Below are positions 46,871-61,600 of a stretch of 64,000 nucleotides of DNA, one piece after another. The first letter of the stretch is position 1. Every line of letters begins with the position of its first letter. The position numbers and the translations under genes are program-made. The stretch comes from Rhabdornis inornatus (lineage: Eukaryota > Chordata > Aves > Passeriformes > Rhabdornithidae), in the NCBI GenBank assembly GCA_013397075.1, contig VWZS01000547.1:62240-126239 (forward strand), read 5' to 3'. The notes beneath the pieces were generated by a model. The model saw only the letters and a program-made list of their open reading frames with translations, ran no database searches and had not been told where the DNA came from.

Positions 46871-49800
46871 TGGGGCAGGGCTCTGGTGGACACCTGGAAC
46901 ATCCTGCTGAGGCAGCTGGGGGGTTGGTAATCCACAGCTGTGTGCCCTGCCTTCCTGCCAGGGGTCACTGGTGCCACTCATCACTGCCCCAGCACTTGTC
47001 CCTTCAGCTGAGTGCAGTGGCATCAAGGGATGGGAAGGGTCTCTCTGAGTTACTCAGTCCTCTTGGGTGGCTGTGGATGGGACAGCTTTCCCTCTTCCAT
47101 ACAAAGCATTTTGCTGGAAATAGGGCTTGAGTTTCTGAGGGCAGAAGAGAGGCTGGCTGGGGTGCCTTTGCAAGCTGCCTGCCCTGAGCAGGCTGGGTTT
47201 CTCTTTAAGAAGGCACACAGTGTGCTCCAGCTTAATGGCACGTGTTAAGCAAGAACATCTGCTTATGAAGAGATAGATATGCTGAAACATTTACTGATGT
47301 TTTGCTTCCTCCCCTTGTGTCACCTGAAATCTATCATCTCACTATGGCATCCCAGCACAGTCCTGCTTGCAAATCTAGGGAAGCAGGGCAGTGGTGCACA
47401 GCCTTTAGAAAATGATTAGTGGTCTGTCAGGCTTACGTCTAAACATGGGCACTGACTCAGATGTGTTACCTATAAATCTGTTCATCAGCAGCTGAGGAAC
47501 ATATGTGCCTCCTCTTCCTTAAACATAAAAACATTAATTACATTATATTGTACCATGGTAATGGGCAGCATAGTGACAGAAGCTTGCCAAAGCTTTAATT
47601 TTAACCATAAATCTGGTGGGTCTGGAATGGTGATTCAAGCTGCTTTAAGAGATGAAGATAAAGCTGAAGTCAGGTGTGTAGGAAGACTTGGTGGGGGTGG
47701 GGAGGAAGGCATGGAAAATTAGCACAGACTGGCTGAAACACTTGAAAATGAGGGAGTAAAACTACAATCCTCCCTGGACAAGGGACAGGAGAGAACAAAT
47801 TGCAATTCACTAACAGATTCTCTTCTGACTTTCTGCAATAGTTAGGGGATAAAAAGTTTCTTCTCTCCTACTGTTGGATCCTGGCTTCCTACTGTTTGGT
47901 TTTGCTGTCCCTCTTTTTTCTTCCCTGGTGTAATCATCTAAGCACAGAGGGAATACTGAACAAGCAGCCCTTGGTGTCCTTTTGCTGGCTGGATTTTCAT
48001 TTTAAATAGAGCTGATCAGGAGAAAAGATGAGGCACAGCAGGTAGCTTGCACTGTCCTTTGTGTCTGGATAAAAGCAACGAGAAGGAACATCCAGATTAT
48101 TTATCAACAGAAGCAGGAGGAATATGGAAATCTGTGTGTACCATTAAACATGAAAGGCACCAGGAACAGTTCTCCTATTGCATTAGGTGCTGTACCATGA
48201 CTGTTCAAAGGGTTTATCAGATGGAGCAGTCCTGCTGCTTTGGGGAAGAGCTGAAGGCAGCAGCTGGCAGTGCCCTGTGCCCCTGCCTGCCCCATGCCTG
48301 TCCCACTGCCTGCCCCACACCTCTCCTCCCAGCTCTGGCTCAGTCCTGCCTGCCTGCCCTGAGCAGCTGAGCCCACAAAACCAAGGCAAAGATGTGCAGG
48401 CAGAGATTTCTTGCCCCAGTCTGCCTTGTTATACTCCAGGCAAAAGGGTAATAACTTCTCCTTGTGAAATTTGTGTGGATTCCCTCTGAATTCCCTGCCT
48501 TCATTTTAGGATTTGACTGCAGAGTTTCAGAGCCATCAGGCCATGCACAGGTTACAAATCTAAAACAATGAAGCACTTTGCATCAGATAAGGGGCTGTTT
48601 TGGTACCAGGTCTCGAAAAGCTTGTCTTCCCTGGCTGCTTCTGTCCACTCTTTCAAGAGGGAGGAGATTATACTGCAGATGGGGGCTATGCTGAAGGGAA
48701 ACCTGCACCTTTCTCTTCTCAGTTGTTTATTTAATTATTTTCTCTCTTATACCAAATTAATCTCCACAAGAATTGTAAGTACTCAATCTTTTCCATGCTG
48801 CTTCTCCCTTCTGATGAGAAAAGCTTTCAGAAACTCAGTATTTGAGCTACAGATGTGTTTGTCCTGACCGAGCAGGGCTTTAATTCATCTCAGTCCAGCT
48901 TCAACAGGCCATGTTATCACTATTATTAAAGGGCAAAAGCTGGACTACCATCTACAAATAATCAGGCCAGAATTTCAGAGGTCCCAGACAATATGTGGTT
49001 GTTTAGAAATTCTGTAAGACCCCCGACTTTTTTTGTTTCCCTAGGCAGGAACCACAACATGGAAAATGCTTTGTATTTACCCCTTGGCTAAAGAAACTTA
49101 ACTGGCTGCCAGATGTGGGAGGCTGGAGAAGAGGGTGCATCAGCAGAAGATGGCAACTCATCTGACACAAAATCCAGGCTGGGGTGCAGGGCAGAGCTGC
49201 AGCTGCTGTGGGGGGCGTTTCTGCCCTGTCAGAGCAGCACAGGATGTATCTATCACAGAGCAGAACTCTGAATATTCACTGTGCGCTGGACAGCAATATT
49301 TCATTTCATGCATCATTAAGAACCTGCATTGATTCCAAGTAGTCATATAACCTCATCCTGCACTTGCTTTAAAGCAAAAAGGGGAGGGAAAAAAAAGTCT
49401 CCTTCCCAAGTCACTGGATAACTTTAAAACTTGGTACTTGAAGAAATATTATTTCTCAGTTCATCTCTGCTGGGGACCAGGATGCTGGTGCAGTACTCCA
49501 TGACCTGGAAACCAGCAGGGACTCCAGTGAGGGTCTTGGTTTCAGCATAACATGGGTTTGCTTAGCACACATCCACTGTGCCTCATCTCCCTGTCAGTGG
49601 TTTTGATTTGGAGTAACTTTCAGTTCAAATATAATAAAAAGAGAGGAAATAGAAGAGAATAAACTGGCCCAGTGGCTGGTCTCTGCAGCCAGCTGAGCTG
49701 GCTGGGAAGCACATGCTCCTGGGCAGAGCTTTTGGTGTTCTCTGGTATGATCCTGTAAAGCAGAATATCAGCTTTAAAAAAAATAACACCTTAGTACGTG

Positions 49801-52551
49801 TTTCAGTTGGAAGCTATTTGGTGGATTTCACTCAATTTACTGTTGGTGCCAAGAGCTACAGCTGAATTTGGGGCCTGGATTTAGGCTAAGAACTGTGAAA
49901 GAATTCAGTGATACTAAGGCTGAGCTGTCCTACACAAACACTGCCCTGCTGGAGAGGGCAGAGTGCCTTTGAAGAATGGTTGAGGTGTTGGATAATGGAA
50001 TCCCCCTCCCTAGGTTGTAGCACATCAGTTGGAACAAGGCCTTTCCAAAGGTTTTCTGTGATGGGGTTGTTGGCCTCATTGTGAACTCAGTTTAGGGTGA
50101 AAAGATCCCAAGCAGGATGATCTGGGAAGACTCAAATAGCTCTGACTGTATCCTTCCAATGGCCATTGCTCATTTCTAGCTAGAGTCTTTGGCAGGTTAT
50201 TAATGTTTTGAACTGAATTTTCCAAGAATCACACATGCTTGTCACTCTCAAAGGAAGGCTGAAAATGTTTATCAGTTGAAGAAGGACCCCCCTAAGACTG
50301 AAAGAGGGCATTTAAGAGGAATGTTGCTGTTGCTAACAGTGCCTCCTCCTCAAGGAAAGGGGGAAAAAAGATGGAAGTTTAGCTGGCATTAGCACCAGCT
50401 GCTCTTACTGACATCCATCCTCTCAGTAAAAAACACTTTGAAGGCTTATTACTGCCTTCAGCAGGAGAAACTGCCTCCTTGCCACTAATCTGTACATCAA
50501 CGTGTCCCAGCATGTGGGGTGATGCACTACGGAAAATAGGATCAATTTCATATACTATTTGCTTTTTGAATGAGACACAATACCCTCCATAAGGTACATG
50601 GCAAAGACTGTCAGGGGCTCTTACCTTCCATGAAAAGGCAATATTTGTTGTACATTACATAGTCTGGGTAGAACAGGAGCTTTGCCTTCATTTCTGACTG
50701 TAATTTAGCAAAAAACCCATTTTTCTTATATGTCAGACTCTCATTGCCATTGTTTGACACTTTTTTATTCTCTCTGTATCTTCAGATCCCACAGCATCTG
50801 GTGGCAAATCAAACATGGTAAAATGTTGGTTTTGAGCTTAATAATATTTTCCAAGTCATTTATTTACCAAATGCTCTTGGTGGAAGTGCTTTGTTCTGCA
50901 TGTTAACAGGTGGAACCCATACAGTGTGAATGTATGGGTAATCAAAGCAGAGCAAGTCTCTCAGGGTGGTGTGTTCAAGTTGGACAAGCTCTCAGTGACT
51001 CAGAGGCTTCATGCTTTGACTGTCTGAGTTTCCTGGCCACTCCTTCCAAACATGGGCATGGATTTTGCCAGCACATTTTTTTAACTGTTATTTGTTTTTC
51101 CATATCTGTTTTATTTACATTGTAGGGCAGTGGTGGCCCTTACCAAGGAACATAATGAATGGGCTTATCCAGTACAAACCTTCAGCTGAAAAGTCAAGAT
51201 TTGGATAGAAAGTGTCTTCCTCATCTTGAGACCCAAGCCAGACCTTGGCACTCTGTGCTCTCTCCTTGGCAGGCTGAGCTTGTCTTAGAGCTTGCCAGAT
51301 GTATCTTGTTCTCCAGGTGTTTACTCATATTCCCTCAAACAGAACAGAAGCAGCAGTAAAATGTCCAGTTGCTGTTCCATATATTGTCTGTGGATCAGGT
51401 CACAGCCCAGTCTAATGCTAGTTACCTAAATCCTATAGGAAAAAAGAAATAAATATAGCAACATTATAAGTAAACTAGCCTTTTTTTTTTAAATTGAAAA
51501 AACACATCTTTCTTTCAAAGAATAATAATCTTTAATCAGATTTCTTTTTCTTAGAAATTCTACAGAATCATGATGTTACCCTTCATCACCTCTGTGGCAC
51601 CAAAACATAAGGGGCCTTTGCAATATGGTACCATTTATTAAAGAAAGCCATAGAAATATATCTCTGTTAATCAACAAAAGAGAAACCCATTATAATGGTA
51701 TCAGACTGCCTAAAATAATAACCCTTCTAATGTAAGAGCATTGGGTAAATTCAAACTGTAAACTTAGACATGGAAGTTGTTGGCTTTTTTTTTCAATCCA
51801 CCAAACAACAGGAGCAGATGTAGATTATTTTTTGGATAAGACATCCCTCTTTTGGAATGATTTCACATGCTAACTTTGCTTGGGAACTGCTCCTGTTGGT
51901 GACCATGTGTTCAGCACATCTGCTTTGGCTTGTTGTTTTCTCTGAGACTGACAATATTGTGGCAAGGCGTCAGAGTGAATTGAGGTGAAGGAAAAGGAAA
52001 AGGAAAATTAACATGAAAGAGCTGCATTGCAAGTTCAAATGAACCCTGAGAGACTTTCCATCCCTTGATCCTCCATGTGTGTATCAGGGGAGGTGTAGAG
52101 GGATTTGGAGAGCTGGGAGGAACTGACAGACTTGAAGTAATACCTGGTCTTGTCTTGTCACAGTCAAAACCTGAGCTCAATCAGACACACTGGGAGGACA
52201 TTTCTGGCTTTTAACCCACGGGAGAGGATGCCTTCAAAAAGTTGGGAAAATCCTGCCAGTGACTCACCAAGGCTGGTTTCACTGTTCACTGCATAATGCA
52301 CTCATTCATCAAACGGAAAGGATTTCAATCAATATTGTCAAACTAAAAAAATTATGTGTTATACACACATGCACCCACAGGTGCACTTAGTTATGCATAA
52401 CCTGTGTGATGGCCATCATTAAATAAATCACAGAGCTGGCTTCCAAACTGGATTTACCAGAAATCTTTCTCTCTGCCTGTCTCTTATTTGCACTGAGATT
52501 CACACATAAAATCCAGTGGTTTTCATCTTCTTCAAGCATCTTCATCTTCTG
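46871..52551. other. Non-coding flank, no gene seen
   Basis: Contains a CTGCC-rich low-complexity stretch at about 48265-48365 and otherwise unique-looking sequence. The open frames of about 100 codons at 48047-48489 and 48568-48867 have no recognised domain. Confidence 0.5.
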
Positions 52552-52617
52552 TTTCCCTTTCCCTTTCCCTTTCCCTTTCCCTTTCCCTTTCCCTTTCCCT
52601 TTCCCTTTCCCTTTCCC
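52552..52617. repeat. Hexanucleotide microsatellite (TTTCCC)11
   Basis: Eleven uninterrupted copies of TTTCCC. The minus strand reads GGGAAA, giving a chance Gly-Lys repeat frame. It is a long, pure array and therefore probably length-variable between individuals. Confidence 0.97.
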
Positions 52618-55600
52618 ATCCCTTCCCTGCTGATTTCTCACTGTGTCACTTGGTGGCTCCTGCCACATGGTCTGTGCAGTCATGTCCATGTGGCATCACT
52701 CTCTAAAGGTACATGACAAAAGAGCAGGCTAAAAATGGCTTTTAAAGCAGACCAGTGATGCAGATGAGGACTGAGTAAAGAATTTGCCTGTCAGGTTGAA
52801 ATTTCACTCATATGAAGCATTTTGTATGGGGGTCACAAAGAATCTTGCAAGATAGATATATAAAAACATAAAAAGACATAAGAGTTGAAGGGATTTTTTT
52901 TTTAATATGCAAAAAATAGAGCAGTAAATCATGTAGTAAAGATTTAATTTGACATGGGATGTGCACTGTAGTGCTTAGTCTAGAAAAGTATTTATATACA
53001 GATTTTAAATATAAGGATGTGAATAGGCTCAGTGGTGTTAATGTGAGAATTCTGTTGGTGTGGGGATGGATGCACTGAGCATTCTTCAGGAAAAATACTC
53101 TCCTTTTCCTTCTGGGCTTGGGCTGTATGAGGCAGGCTCAGCTCAGCCTCCCTGTGCTCTCTGTGTGTGCACATTGACTGCTCAGATGTCCATGGCTCAG
53201 TTCTGAATTGCCAACCCAAGCCTCTCAGCCAGTAGCAACATTTCCTGACATTCTCCAAGGAGTGGCAGAGTATAACAAACCATGTGACATTAGAGCTGGG
53301 CAGGGTTACCAAGCTACTCTGCTGTGGTCACCATAGAATGAGCAAAGTTTTAACTGGGTAATTATGTTAATTGTTCTTACTGAACAGGGGGAAAACGTCC
53401 TTCTCTTTCCTGCAGCTCTGGCCTAAGTTGTTTTTTTTTTTTTCCATTAATTTAGCTGTGTCTGTAGGGACAGTTTCTCTCACCTTTCCTCCTACAGCTT
53501 GTCTTCCTTTTCAGAGCTTGTTCCCCATCTCCACTCAGTAAAAAATTACTAAATATTGAGAGAGCATTTTTCAGATTACAGCCTAGACACTTTGGTAGCC
53601 TTTTGGCAAAACCAGAGTGTATTAACAGCCACAGTCTTTGGAGCTTTATTTCCTGGAGTATTTAGTTACTAAAAAACCTAATCCTTGCTGCTTCTACTTT
53701 TGAGAGACACAGTCAACACTTTTTTGCTAAATGGGTTGAGTACTTTATAATATCAAATAATTTGTGTGAGGGCTGACCTTACTGTGACTGGAGTTCCCTC
53801 CTTGGCAAAGGTTGAAAGCTTCATGGGCAGGCACAGATGGGAGAGGTTTATTGCAGGTATGGGAGCCCAGCTGATGAACTGCAGTGCTAGGTGAGGTATT
53901 TTATTCAGCATTTAGCTTTGCTTCAAATGTCTGCAGCCAATTAATCCATTCCCAGGAGACCTATTGTAATTTTCCAGACACTCGAAAATTTTCAAGCAGA
54001 TGTCACTTTAAACAAAACTAAAAAACTTGGGGATGTATCTGCTGATCCTTTCTGGTGTCTGCAAGTAGTAATTTCTACGCTAAAGTTGTTAATTCTTAAA
54101 GGAAGAGAGGGACAGGCTGCAATATCTGACTGGCAGCAATATTCTTTAATTTAGAAATGAAAATGTGGAAAAGGGATCCCTGTTATGTTGGAGAAGGAAA
54201 ATATGGGAGTGGGAAGTTGGTTTTAATCCTGAAAAGGTCTGGAATGTCAGCTTCAAACTGGGATGTGTCTTGATAGAAGAAACCTTTACATAAGCCTTTC
54301 TTTGAGCCTCAATCAGGCAGATAATGAAATTATCTGGAAGACGAATGGGAAACGCACTTAGGGAAACAGCAGTGCCAAAAGCTTTGCTAAAGTGACATTT
54401 AAGTAGGGAGCTTGTCAGCAGGTGGCTCACACCTGAGGAATTTGAAAGCTTTATTGTCATAGTATGGTTGTAACCTCCCCTTTGCCCAACTCCATACAAT
54501 GATGTTTGAAACTGGATAATCAATGTATCCCCCTCCTTTGCAGGCTGATAGATTTCCAGCACACACCCAGTTTTCTGCACCGTTTGAGGACAACCACAGT
54601 GGTAACAGCATCAAGGTGAGTTCCCAAGGTTTTTGTTACCTACACGTAAGGTGACAGATGAATACATTCATTTTTCCAGTTGCCTCGCTTGCAGCTGTTT
54701 CTGTAGGAAGGTTCAGGATGCTGATTGCTCAGTGTGGTGAGAGCTGTTGGAAAGCTGAGGTGATGCTGTCCAGCAGCTTTCCTTGCCCTCCTGAGCAACA
54801 TCAGGGCAGATGTGGGAGGGCTAAACAAGAGCACAGCAAACCTGGCAGCTCTAGCTCAGCCACCTTCAGACTGTGCCATTAAAGCTGCTCAGGAGGGTGT
54901 TCCTTCATCCCTTGTGTCAGGAGAAAAGAGGAGCACAAGCAGAACTCGTTTGCTGTGTCTCCCACTCAAGAGTTAACAAAACAAGAACATGTGTGAAAGA
55001 TGAGTCGCTCCCTGGGTGCCGAGGTGGTGAAGTATTGAGAACTTTGCTGGCTCAGTCAGGTCACTTCATGAGCATCAGAAAATCAGGCAGTGGACTGTGT
55101 TACCCATCTGTCAGGAAAGCTCCCAAACAGCTTTCAATTAATTATTTTTAGGAGGAGTGCAGATTGTCTTCGCCTGGGACAGGGCTGCTGCCGGTCAGTC
55201 TGTGCTCCATAAAGCAGCGCTGCTCCAGCACAGCTTTGTCAGCCTGTGACAGCTGAGGGTGCAGCCTGTGCTGCGTTTTCCTTAAGCCTTGTACAACAAA
55301 ATGTTTTAACACATTGATGAGTGTTAGTTTTCTCAGTAGTTCCAGGTAACAATGAGATTCTGCTTGAACTGGGTAACTCTTGGTGTTTGAGTCTCCATCA
55401 GCAAACTTGCAACTGTTCCAGCCAAACAAGTTGTGTGTTTAATGCCTTTTTCCTCTGAGCCAGAGGAAATGGTTTGCAATAGTTATAGAAATAAAAAACA
55501 TGGATGTAATAGGTTTAATGTGTAAAATCAAACCATGTATCTGTGAATATGTGAAGAGACACTGAGAGGAAATACTCATTGCATGGAGCTCTGCATGTGC

Positions 55601-58600
55601 AAGTCAAGCTCGTGCAATGCCACCTGATTTATGGCAGGAGCTTCCCAAGACAAGAAGTTTTCAAGGTTCTCTTCCCTTGCACTGTCATTCCCAACCCCTC
55701 CCTTGCACACAGGAAGGCCAATTACTGGGAGAGTTCAGAAGTTTCTGTCACAACTACAGCAGTTTCTCAAAACAAGTATCAGCTTAAAAAAGCATAGGAG
55801 GTTGAAACGGAAGAAAGCTACAGGGATATAGCTGGAGGGGGAAAAGGGAGGGAACATCAGTTGTCGACTTCCAAAGCAATTGTGGATATGGATTGCATGG
55901 AAGGCTTCTCATCAGCAGGGAGTCTGACAGGTCTATCAGGGGAGAGTTCATCCACTTCTGTAATAGTAGTTATTTGAACAACTAGAGATCGATATAGTTT
56001 CTAGGGGAGATGCTGCTATTTATTGGGAAATAAGAGAGAAACACTGGTGAAAGTTTCCTCTGTTTCTACAGTAACCACCATCAGGAGGACTGTGCATGTG
56101 TTTCCTGGCTGGGGTTCAAGCCTGGAGAGCCATGGCAGGCTGTGCATGTCACCAACAGACCCCATGGCCTCGCCTCAAACTCCTCAGAGCTCAGGGGGTC
56201 GCACAGTGGGCAGTGGAGGGATAGGTTAGCACCTGGAGGAGGTCACTTGTGAAATAAAATTCAGCTCTGAATTTGCAACTGATGGGATGTTTAGGTAGGA
56301 GCCACCCATGGGTGCCTGTGATTCTTGCAGCCTCTGCTGCTCCCAGGCTCTTTGGGAACAGCCCTGTGTGCAGGAGCCACTGCTCCTGTGTGTTCTGAGC
56401 CCAGCAGGCACTCAGGGCTCAAGCTCAGCAGCTCATTCCTGTGCAGAAATATCCTGGTGGGTGGAGGGTGAATCTCCTAGAGCAAGGGAGTCCATCTCAT
56501 TCACTGCACTGAGTGACACTCCTGGGTCTGTCACCCCACTTGAAGGGGGATGTGCAAGGCACTGCTGCCCTCCACCACCTCATCCCTCAAGTATCCATCA
56601 CTTCAAAACAACACACTTAGGATGTGGCACTTCAGGATCTGATTAAGTCATGATTAGGGAAACAGTAAATGCTTCTGCAAGATGCATCATCAAAGCCAGG
56701 CAGGAACACTTCTACTCTGTTAGCAAACATACCTGCAATATCTTTACCTTAAATGAGCTATAAAGTTGTCTGCCTCCCCTTCACTGTTTACTTTGTGTTC
56801 CCGTTTTCTGCACATGCTGCAATATTTTGCTTCTTAAGAGGTGTGTGTGATAAGCTCATGAATAACAAATGAGGATTTATGTTTGTGGATTGTGAAATGA
56901 TATTAACGTGACTATTACTTTTAATCTTTGCTTTTAAATGATGTATTGAGCTTCAGGTAATCCCAGAGGAATATTATTTGGGTCTGAGTATTGAAAATGT
57001 CTCCTTCTTTTGTCTTCTCTTCTATTAAGTGTGGAATTGAATGTAGAAAAATAAAGGAAGCAGGACAAACACAGCCTCTCTGATTTAATGCCTTATTTTA
57101 TAGTCTTAGACCCCTACCAGCTGTACCTTCTAAGGGTGTGGGGAGGAGGGAGAAAAAAAAAGATGAGAAATTCTGAAATTCTAAACAAGCTACCTTTTTT
57201 GAGAGAAATTACAAAAGCCTCTCCATGCTAAATCTTGATCTCCAGTAATGAACACTGAAATTTGCTGTTTCCAATAAACTTTCATTCACTTAAACCCCAA
57301 AATCTTCCTTACTGTTGGAAAGGAATAAGTGCATTTTTTTTGCAGCTTCTGATTACCAGAACTGGGAGCTGAACTGAATTTTGCAGCCCAACACTTGCAA
57401 TAAAAGTAGACAAAAGCAAAGTGCTTGCAATTCTATTGGAACAAAATGGAATAGACTGTCTCTTCAAATTTACCCTTTTTCAGCTGACTGTGATAGGATG
57501 CTATTTCTTGAAGAGGATAGTTGTCTGAAAATGTTCTGCAGGACTGTAAATGTTCTGCAGGACTGTAAATATGACAGTAAAAATATGGTGTCTGGGATGG
57601 TTTAATGCAAATATCGCCCCCTCCCTGCATACATATTTGTAAGTAAACAGAAGATCTTGCTATCTCTTTAAACCTACTGTTCATTTCACAACATCAACAA
57701 ATGTTGGTTATTATATTTGCATATCAGTAATACTGCTGATAACTTACATTCCTACATTATTTTTGTACCTCTCATAGTAGAACTGGCAAGACAGTAAAGG
57801 AAATTTGGGGACAGAAGGACAAATACTTGATACTATTTAAATTCTCATTTCTCATTCAGATATGCTTCTAATAAACATATTTCCATGATACCCATCAAAA
57901 CCAACTTTGTCCAACCTGCAGGACATTAAACTTCCTAGGAATTTTATCTGGGGCTTGCACTGGACCTTGTGTGGGCAGCAGGAGATGTTCCCCAGGGAGC
58001 AGGGCTGGTCCCACAGAAGGACAGGAGGAGGGTGGCTGCCCTAGGAGAAGGACAGGAGGAGGGTGGCTTGTCCCAGAGATGGGCAGGAGGAGGAGATGAG
58101 CAGAGTCTGCTCTGCCCTGCTGGGACTGGCACAGGACTGGGGAGAGCCAGCTGCAGAGGAAAATAGAGTGACCAGCGTGCACTGAACCCTCCATCTCTTC
58201 CAGAGGCCACTGCTGTCCAGTCTGTGTCACAGCAGCAGCCTGTGGACTTGTCAGGACAGCTCCCCTGAGTGACTGGAAAGTTCCCATCTTCTCTGGGAAA
58301 TGCTGGGTGCAGGAATGCCTTCTGCAGGACTGGCCTGACTGGGAGTCACCTGCTGTGCTGTGTCACCTGCTCTTATCTCCACTGAGGCAGGAATGCAGAG
58401 ATGTCCCCAGGTATTGCTAGTATAGCCCCTTGCCTTGCACAGGGTCACGCTGCAAAAGCACCAAGCACTGCTGGAAGGCTGGGCATGGACTCCTACCTCC
58501 CTTCCTGAGGGATTTTCTGGCAAAACTACTGCAGGTAGCTCAGCCAAGGCAATGCAGGTTTACAGAAAATGGGGTGAAAAGCCTACAACACTTGGGAGCT

Positions 58601-61600
58601 TGCAGTGGGTAGGAATTTAAATGTGCTCCCTGCTATGGGGCCGAGCAGAAATGAAAAATCTGTCCCAAGGCTGCCTGGGGAGGAGCAGGTTCCCTCTCAG
58701 GGGCAGAGTGACTGCAGGTCTGCAGCCCTTGTGTACTCACAACTCAGGCCAGTCAGGGTGCATAAGGGGTGAAGGCTAGGTCCCTTTTGTCCCTTCTAAC
58801 CTTTACTCTCTGAGACATTTTAAATTTCAATGGGAATTCTTATTCTTAAAGCTCAGACAGTACTGTCCTTGAAAGCTGGTAGACCTAATTATGAGAGGCT
58901 TAGAGGGATGGTGAATAGATCATCTTCGCTTCTTCAGTTAATCTTGATATATAATGCATGGCAAATATTGTCTTGTTTCTTTTAAAAACCGTCAGTGAGA
59001 GGAAATTCCAGAGACGGGAAATGCAATCTTTCAAAGGATTAAGAGAGAACTAACTAACATGAACCAGATCATTAGCTTTGTATTTTCTGTTCCACCTTCT
59101 GATGCCCATATTTCACTCATGAGGATGAGTTGGAATGACTCCAAAAACTAAGTGGAAATTAATTTCTCAAAGGCTGATCTGAAAGTTAAAATGCATTTCA
59201 AAATCACTTGCTTTACAGATCCCATCCATTTGCCCTGAAGAAAGAAAAAAAAAAATAATGCTTTATGTAGCAACACAAAGTAGAAGTTGAAATGAGTTTG
59301 GGTGAGGCACTGCAGGAGGCTCGGGGGAGGCAGCCAGTGAGCCAGGGCTGCTGTGAAATGGCACATCAGCCACTGGGAAGGTGTTTAAGAGGTTTGAAAG
59401 AGATGCTTAAAGTCGAGGGTTTTTAAAGGAAGCTGGGAGGACAATGCAAGGAGGATTGTACACACTGTAATTTCCACTGAAATTTTAAGATATCAGAATT
59501 AGGTTTGTGAGGACACCCCCTATATTATGAAACCGACATTGCAGAAAAATCAGGAAAAAACCATCAAAGGTTTGATTTTACTTTCAACTGTTATGTTCTC
59601 TAATACACACCATTTAAGAAGCTATTTTCAAATTTAAACTAACACTGAAAAAATGTTAAAATTGTTTTCTTCCTCTAAAGCATGATTTTTATGATACATA
59701 AATTGTAATCTTTCTAAAATAGTAAACGTATGGAAAGTTTAATTACTGCAAGATTAATATTTTTGTGACAAAAAACTGCTTTGAAGAAGGTTCCACAGAG
59801 CTCTTTTGCAACTGACTTTACCATGAGTAATTTCCATTGCAAACAAAAAAAGAGAGAGGTAATTAACTGGGTGTTCTACTCTATTAAAAGGATTCTCTTC
59901 TGAACATATCTGAGCTCCAAATAAACACAGCAGAACTGGGATGAAAGTAGGGCTGTTGTGAGATCTCATTCTAGGGTCAGCATCAAATAATGTCCCTCAT
60001 TTTAAGGCTGAGAAATAAAGGGTAAAACACTGGTGCTTTGAGTTATGAATACACTTCAGATCTTTGCTGAACTATGACATGAGACTAACGATGATAAATA
60101 TTGTGGAAGTGATTAAAGCACAGGTGCAGAGAAATGCATTTGTATTATTAATATTAGGTAATTAAGGTCCTTGCATCATTCCTAACTATTATTACAGGTA
60201 GGTAAGAGGAATTACAGTGACATTGATACCTTCATTTCCAGAAGTGCTGAAAACCCTCTCCTGCCACTCTTTTCCATGTGCCATGCTTACATTTAGCATC
60301 TCCAGGCAGTCACAGGGCACAGAACAGTGGCATAAGTCAGCTGGTTTAATATCTATCCTGCAGATCAGTTTGGAAGGGATTTCTCTTGGCATAACATAGG
60401 GAAGAAAGGATCAAGTACTGCAAATAAGGTATGAATCATTTAATCCTGACACTGTGTACTGTGATTCACATTGCAAGTGAAAGTATGCCTTGGGGTAAAT
60501 AAAATGCTGACTCTGCAGGAGGAAGTGTCAAAATCAGTGTGGATTTTAATAGCACTGGATGTTAGCACTGACATTTCAGCATAACTGACTTGGGAGATGA
60601 GTTACCCCATGCCAATCTAACTCAGAAAAATGCCCACTAAAATCAGAGCTAAAGACTGAGTAGGAGTGATGGTTCCTTCCTGCTCTGGGGAAGCACCAGA
60701 GAGCAAGAAGGCAAGCTGGCCAACTCTCTGGAGAAATTCTTTGCATCCATGCAGAACCGAGGTTTCCAGAGCTGCTGTGTAAACTTCTTTCGTAAGGTTT
60801 AACCTAATCTGAAAAATAAAATGCAGCACCCATGAAAAACTCCCCTTTTTTCCAGTTTTCAGATGGGTATTTTCATCCCATTCAACCTATTTGTACTGAG
60901 TTAAAGGAATAATTGCTAATGCTGCTTTTGGTTCAGTGTTATTCTGGACAAATTATGGCAATTATCTAGATCACAAATATATGTAAAACTCTCTGGTACT
61001 CTCTGTAATTGCCCTTGAAGTTCAAATGCCTGATGTTTAGTATGGCCTATCCCATTAAGAATTGTTCCAAGTAAAATCAATGGCAAAAGTCCCAGTGACC
61101 TCAGTGATGAAGGTTCATACCCTTAGATTTGTTTCATTTTAGTTCAGAGGGAATTTGGTTTTCTTTTAGCCCACTAGGTGGTAGCAGTGTACAAATTGTG
61201 CTGTGTGGGTTTAGGTTTTTTTCCCCTAGTTCTAATCAGACTTGCTTCAGGACCTTCCTTCAATTCCCAACCCATAATTTCTTAGTCTTACACTGAGTTC
61301 TTGAGGGGAAAGGAGACAAAAGGTTTTAAACACCCGTCTGAAGGGATGCCAAAACTTGTCCCATCCTGCGGATGTTTTCTTGTGATGACAGAAGTCACAC
61401 TGTGTTGGAAGTGAACAACTACTGCTGGTCAGAGAATGACATCAACATCTCAGGCTGAGTTTAAACACTTCCATCCAAACCACATATGCAAAAAGAAGAG
61501 CAAGACATTAAATCTCCACTAGTTCTGTATCCCTTCTACCAGTTTTTACTGAATTCCCTGCAATGTGTCTGGCAAAGTGATTAAATTAATGTCCATTATT

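Noticed and set aside
52387..52689. Gly-Lys repeat protein on the minus strand
   Set aside because: It is the translation of the (TTTCCC)n microsatellite.
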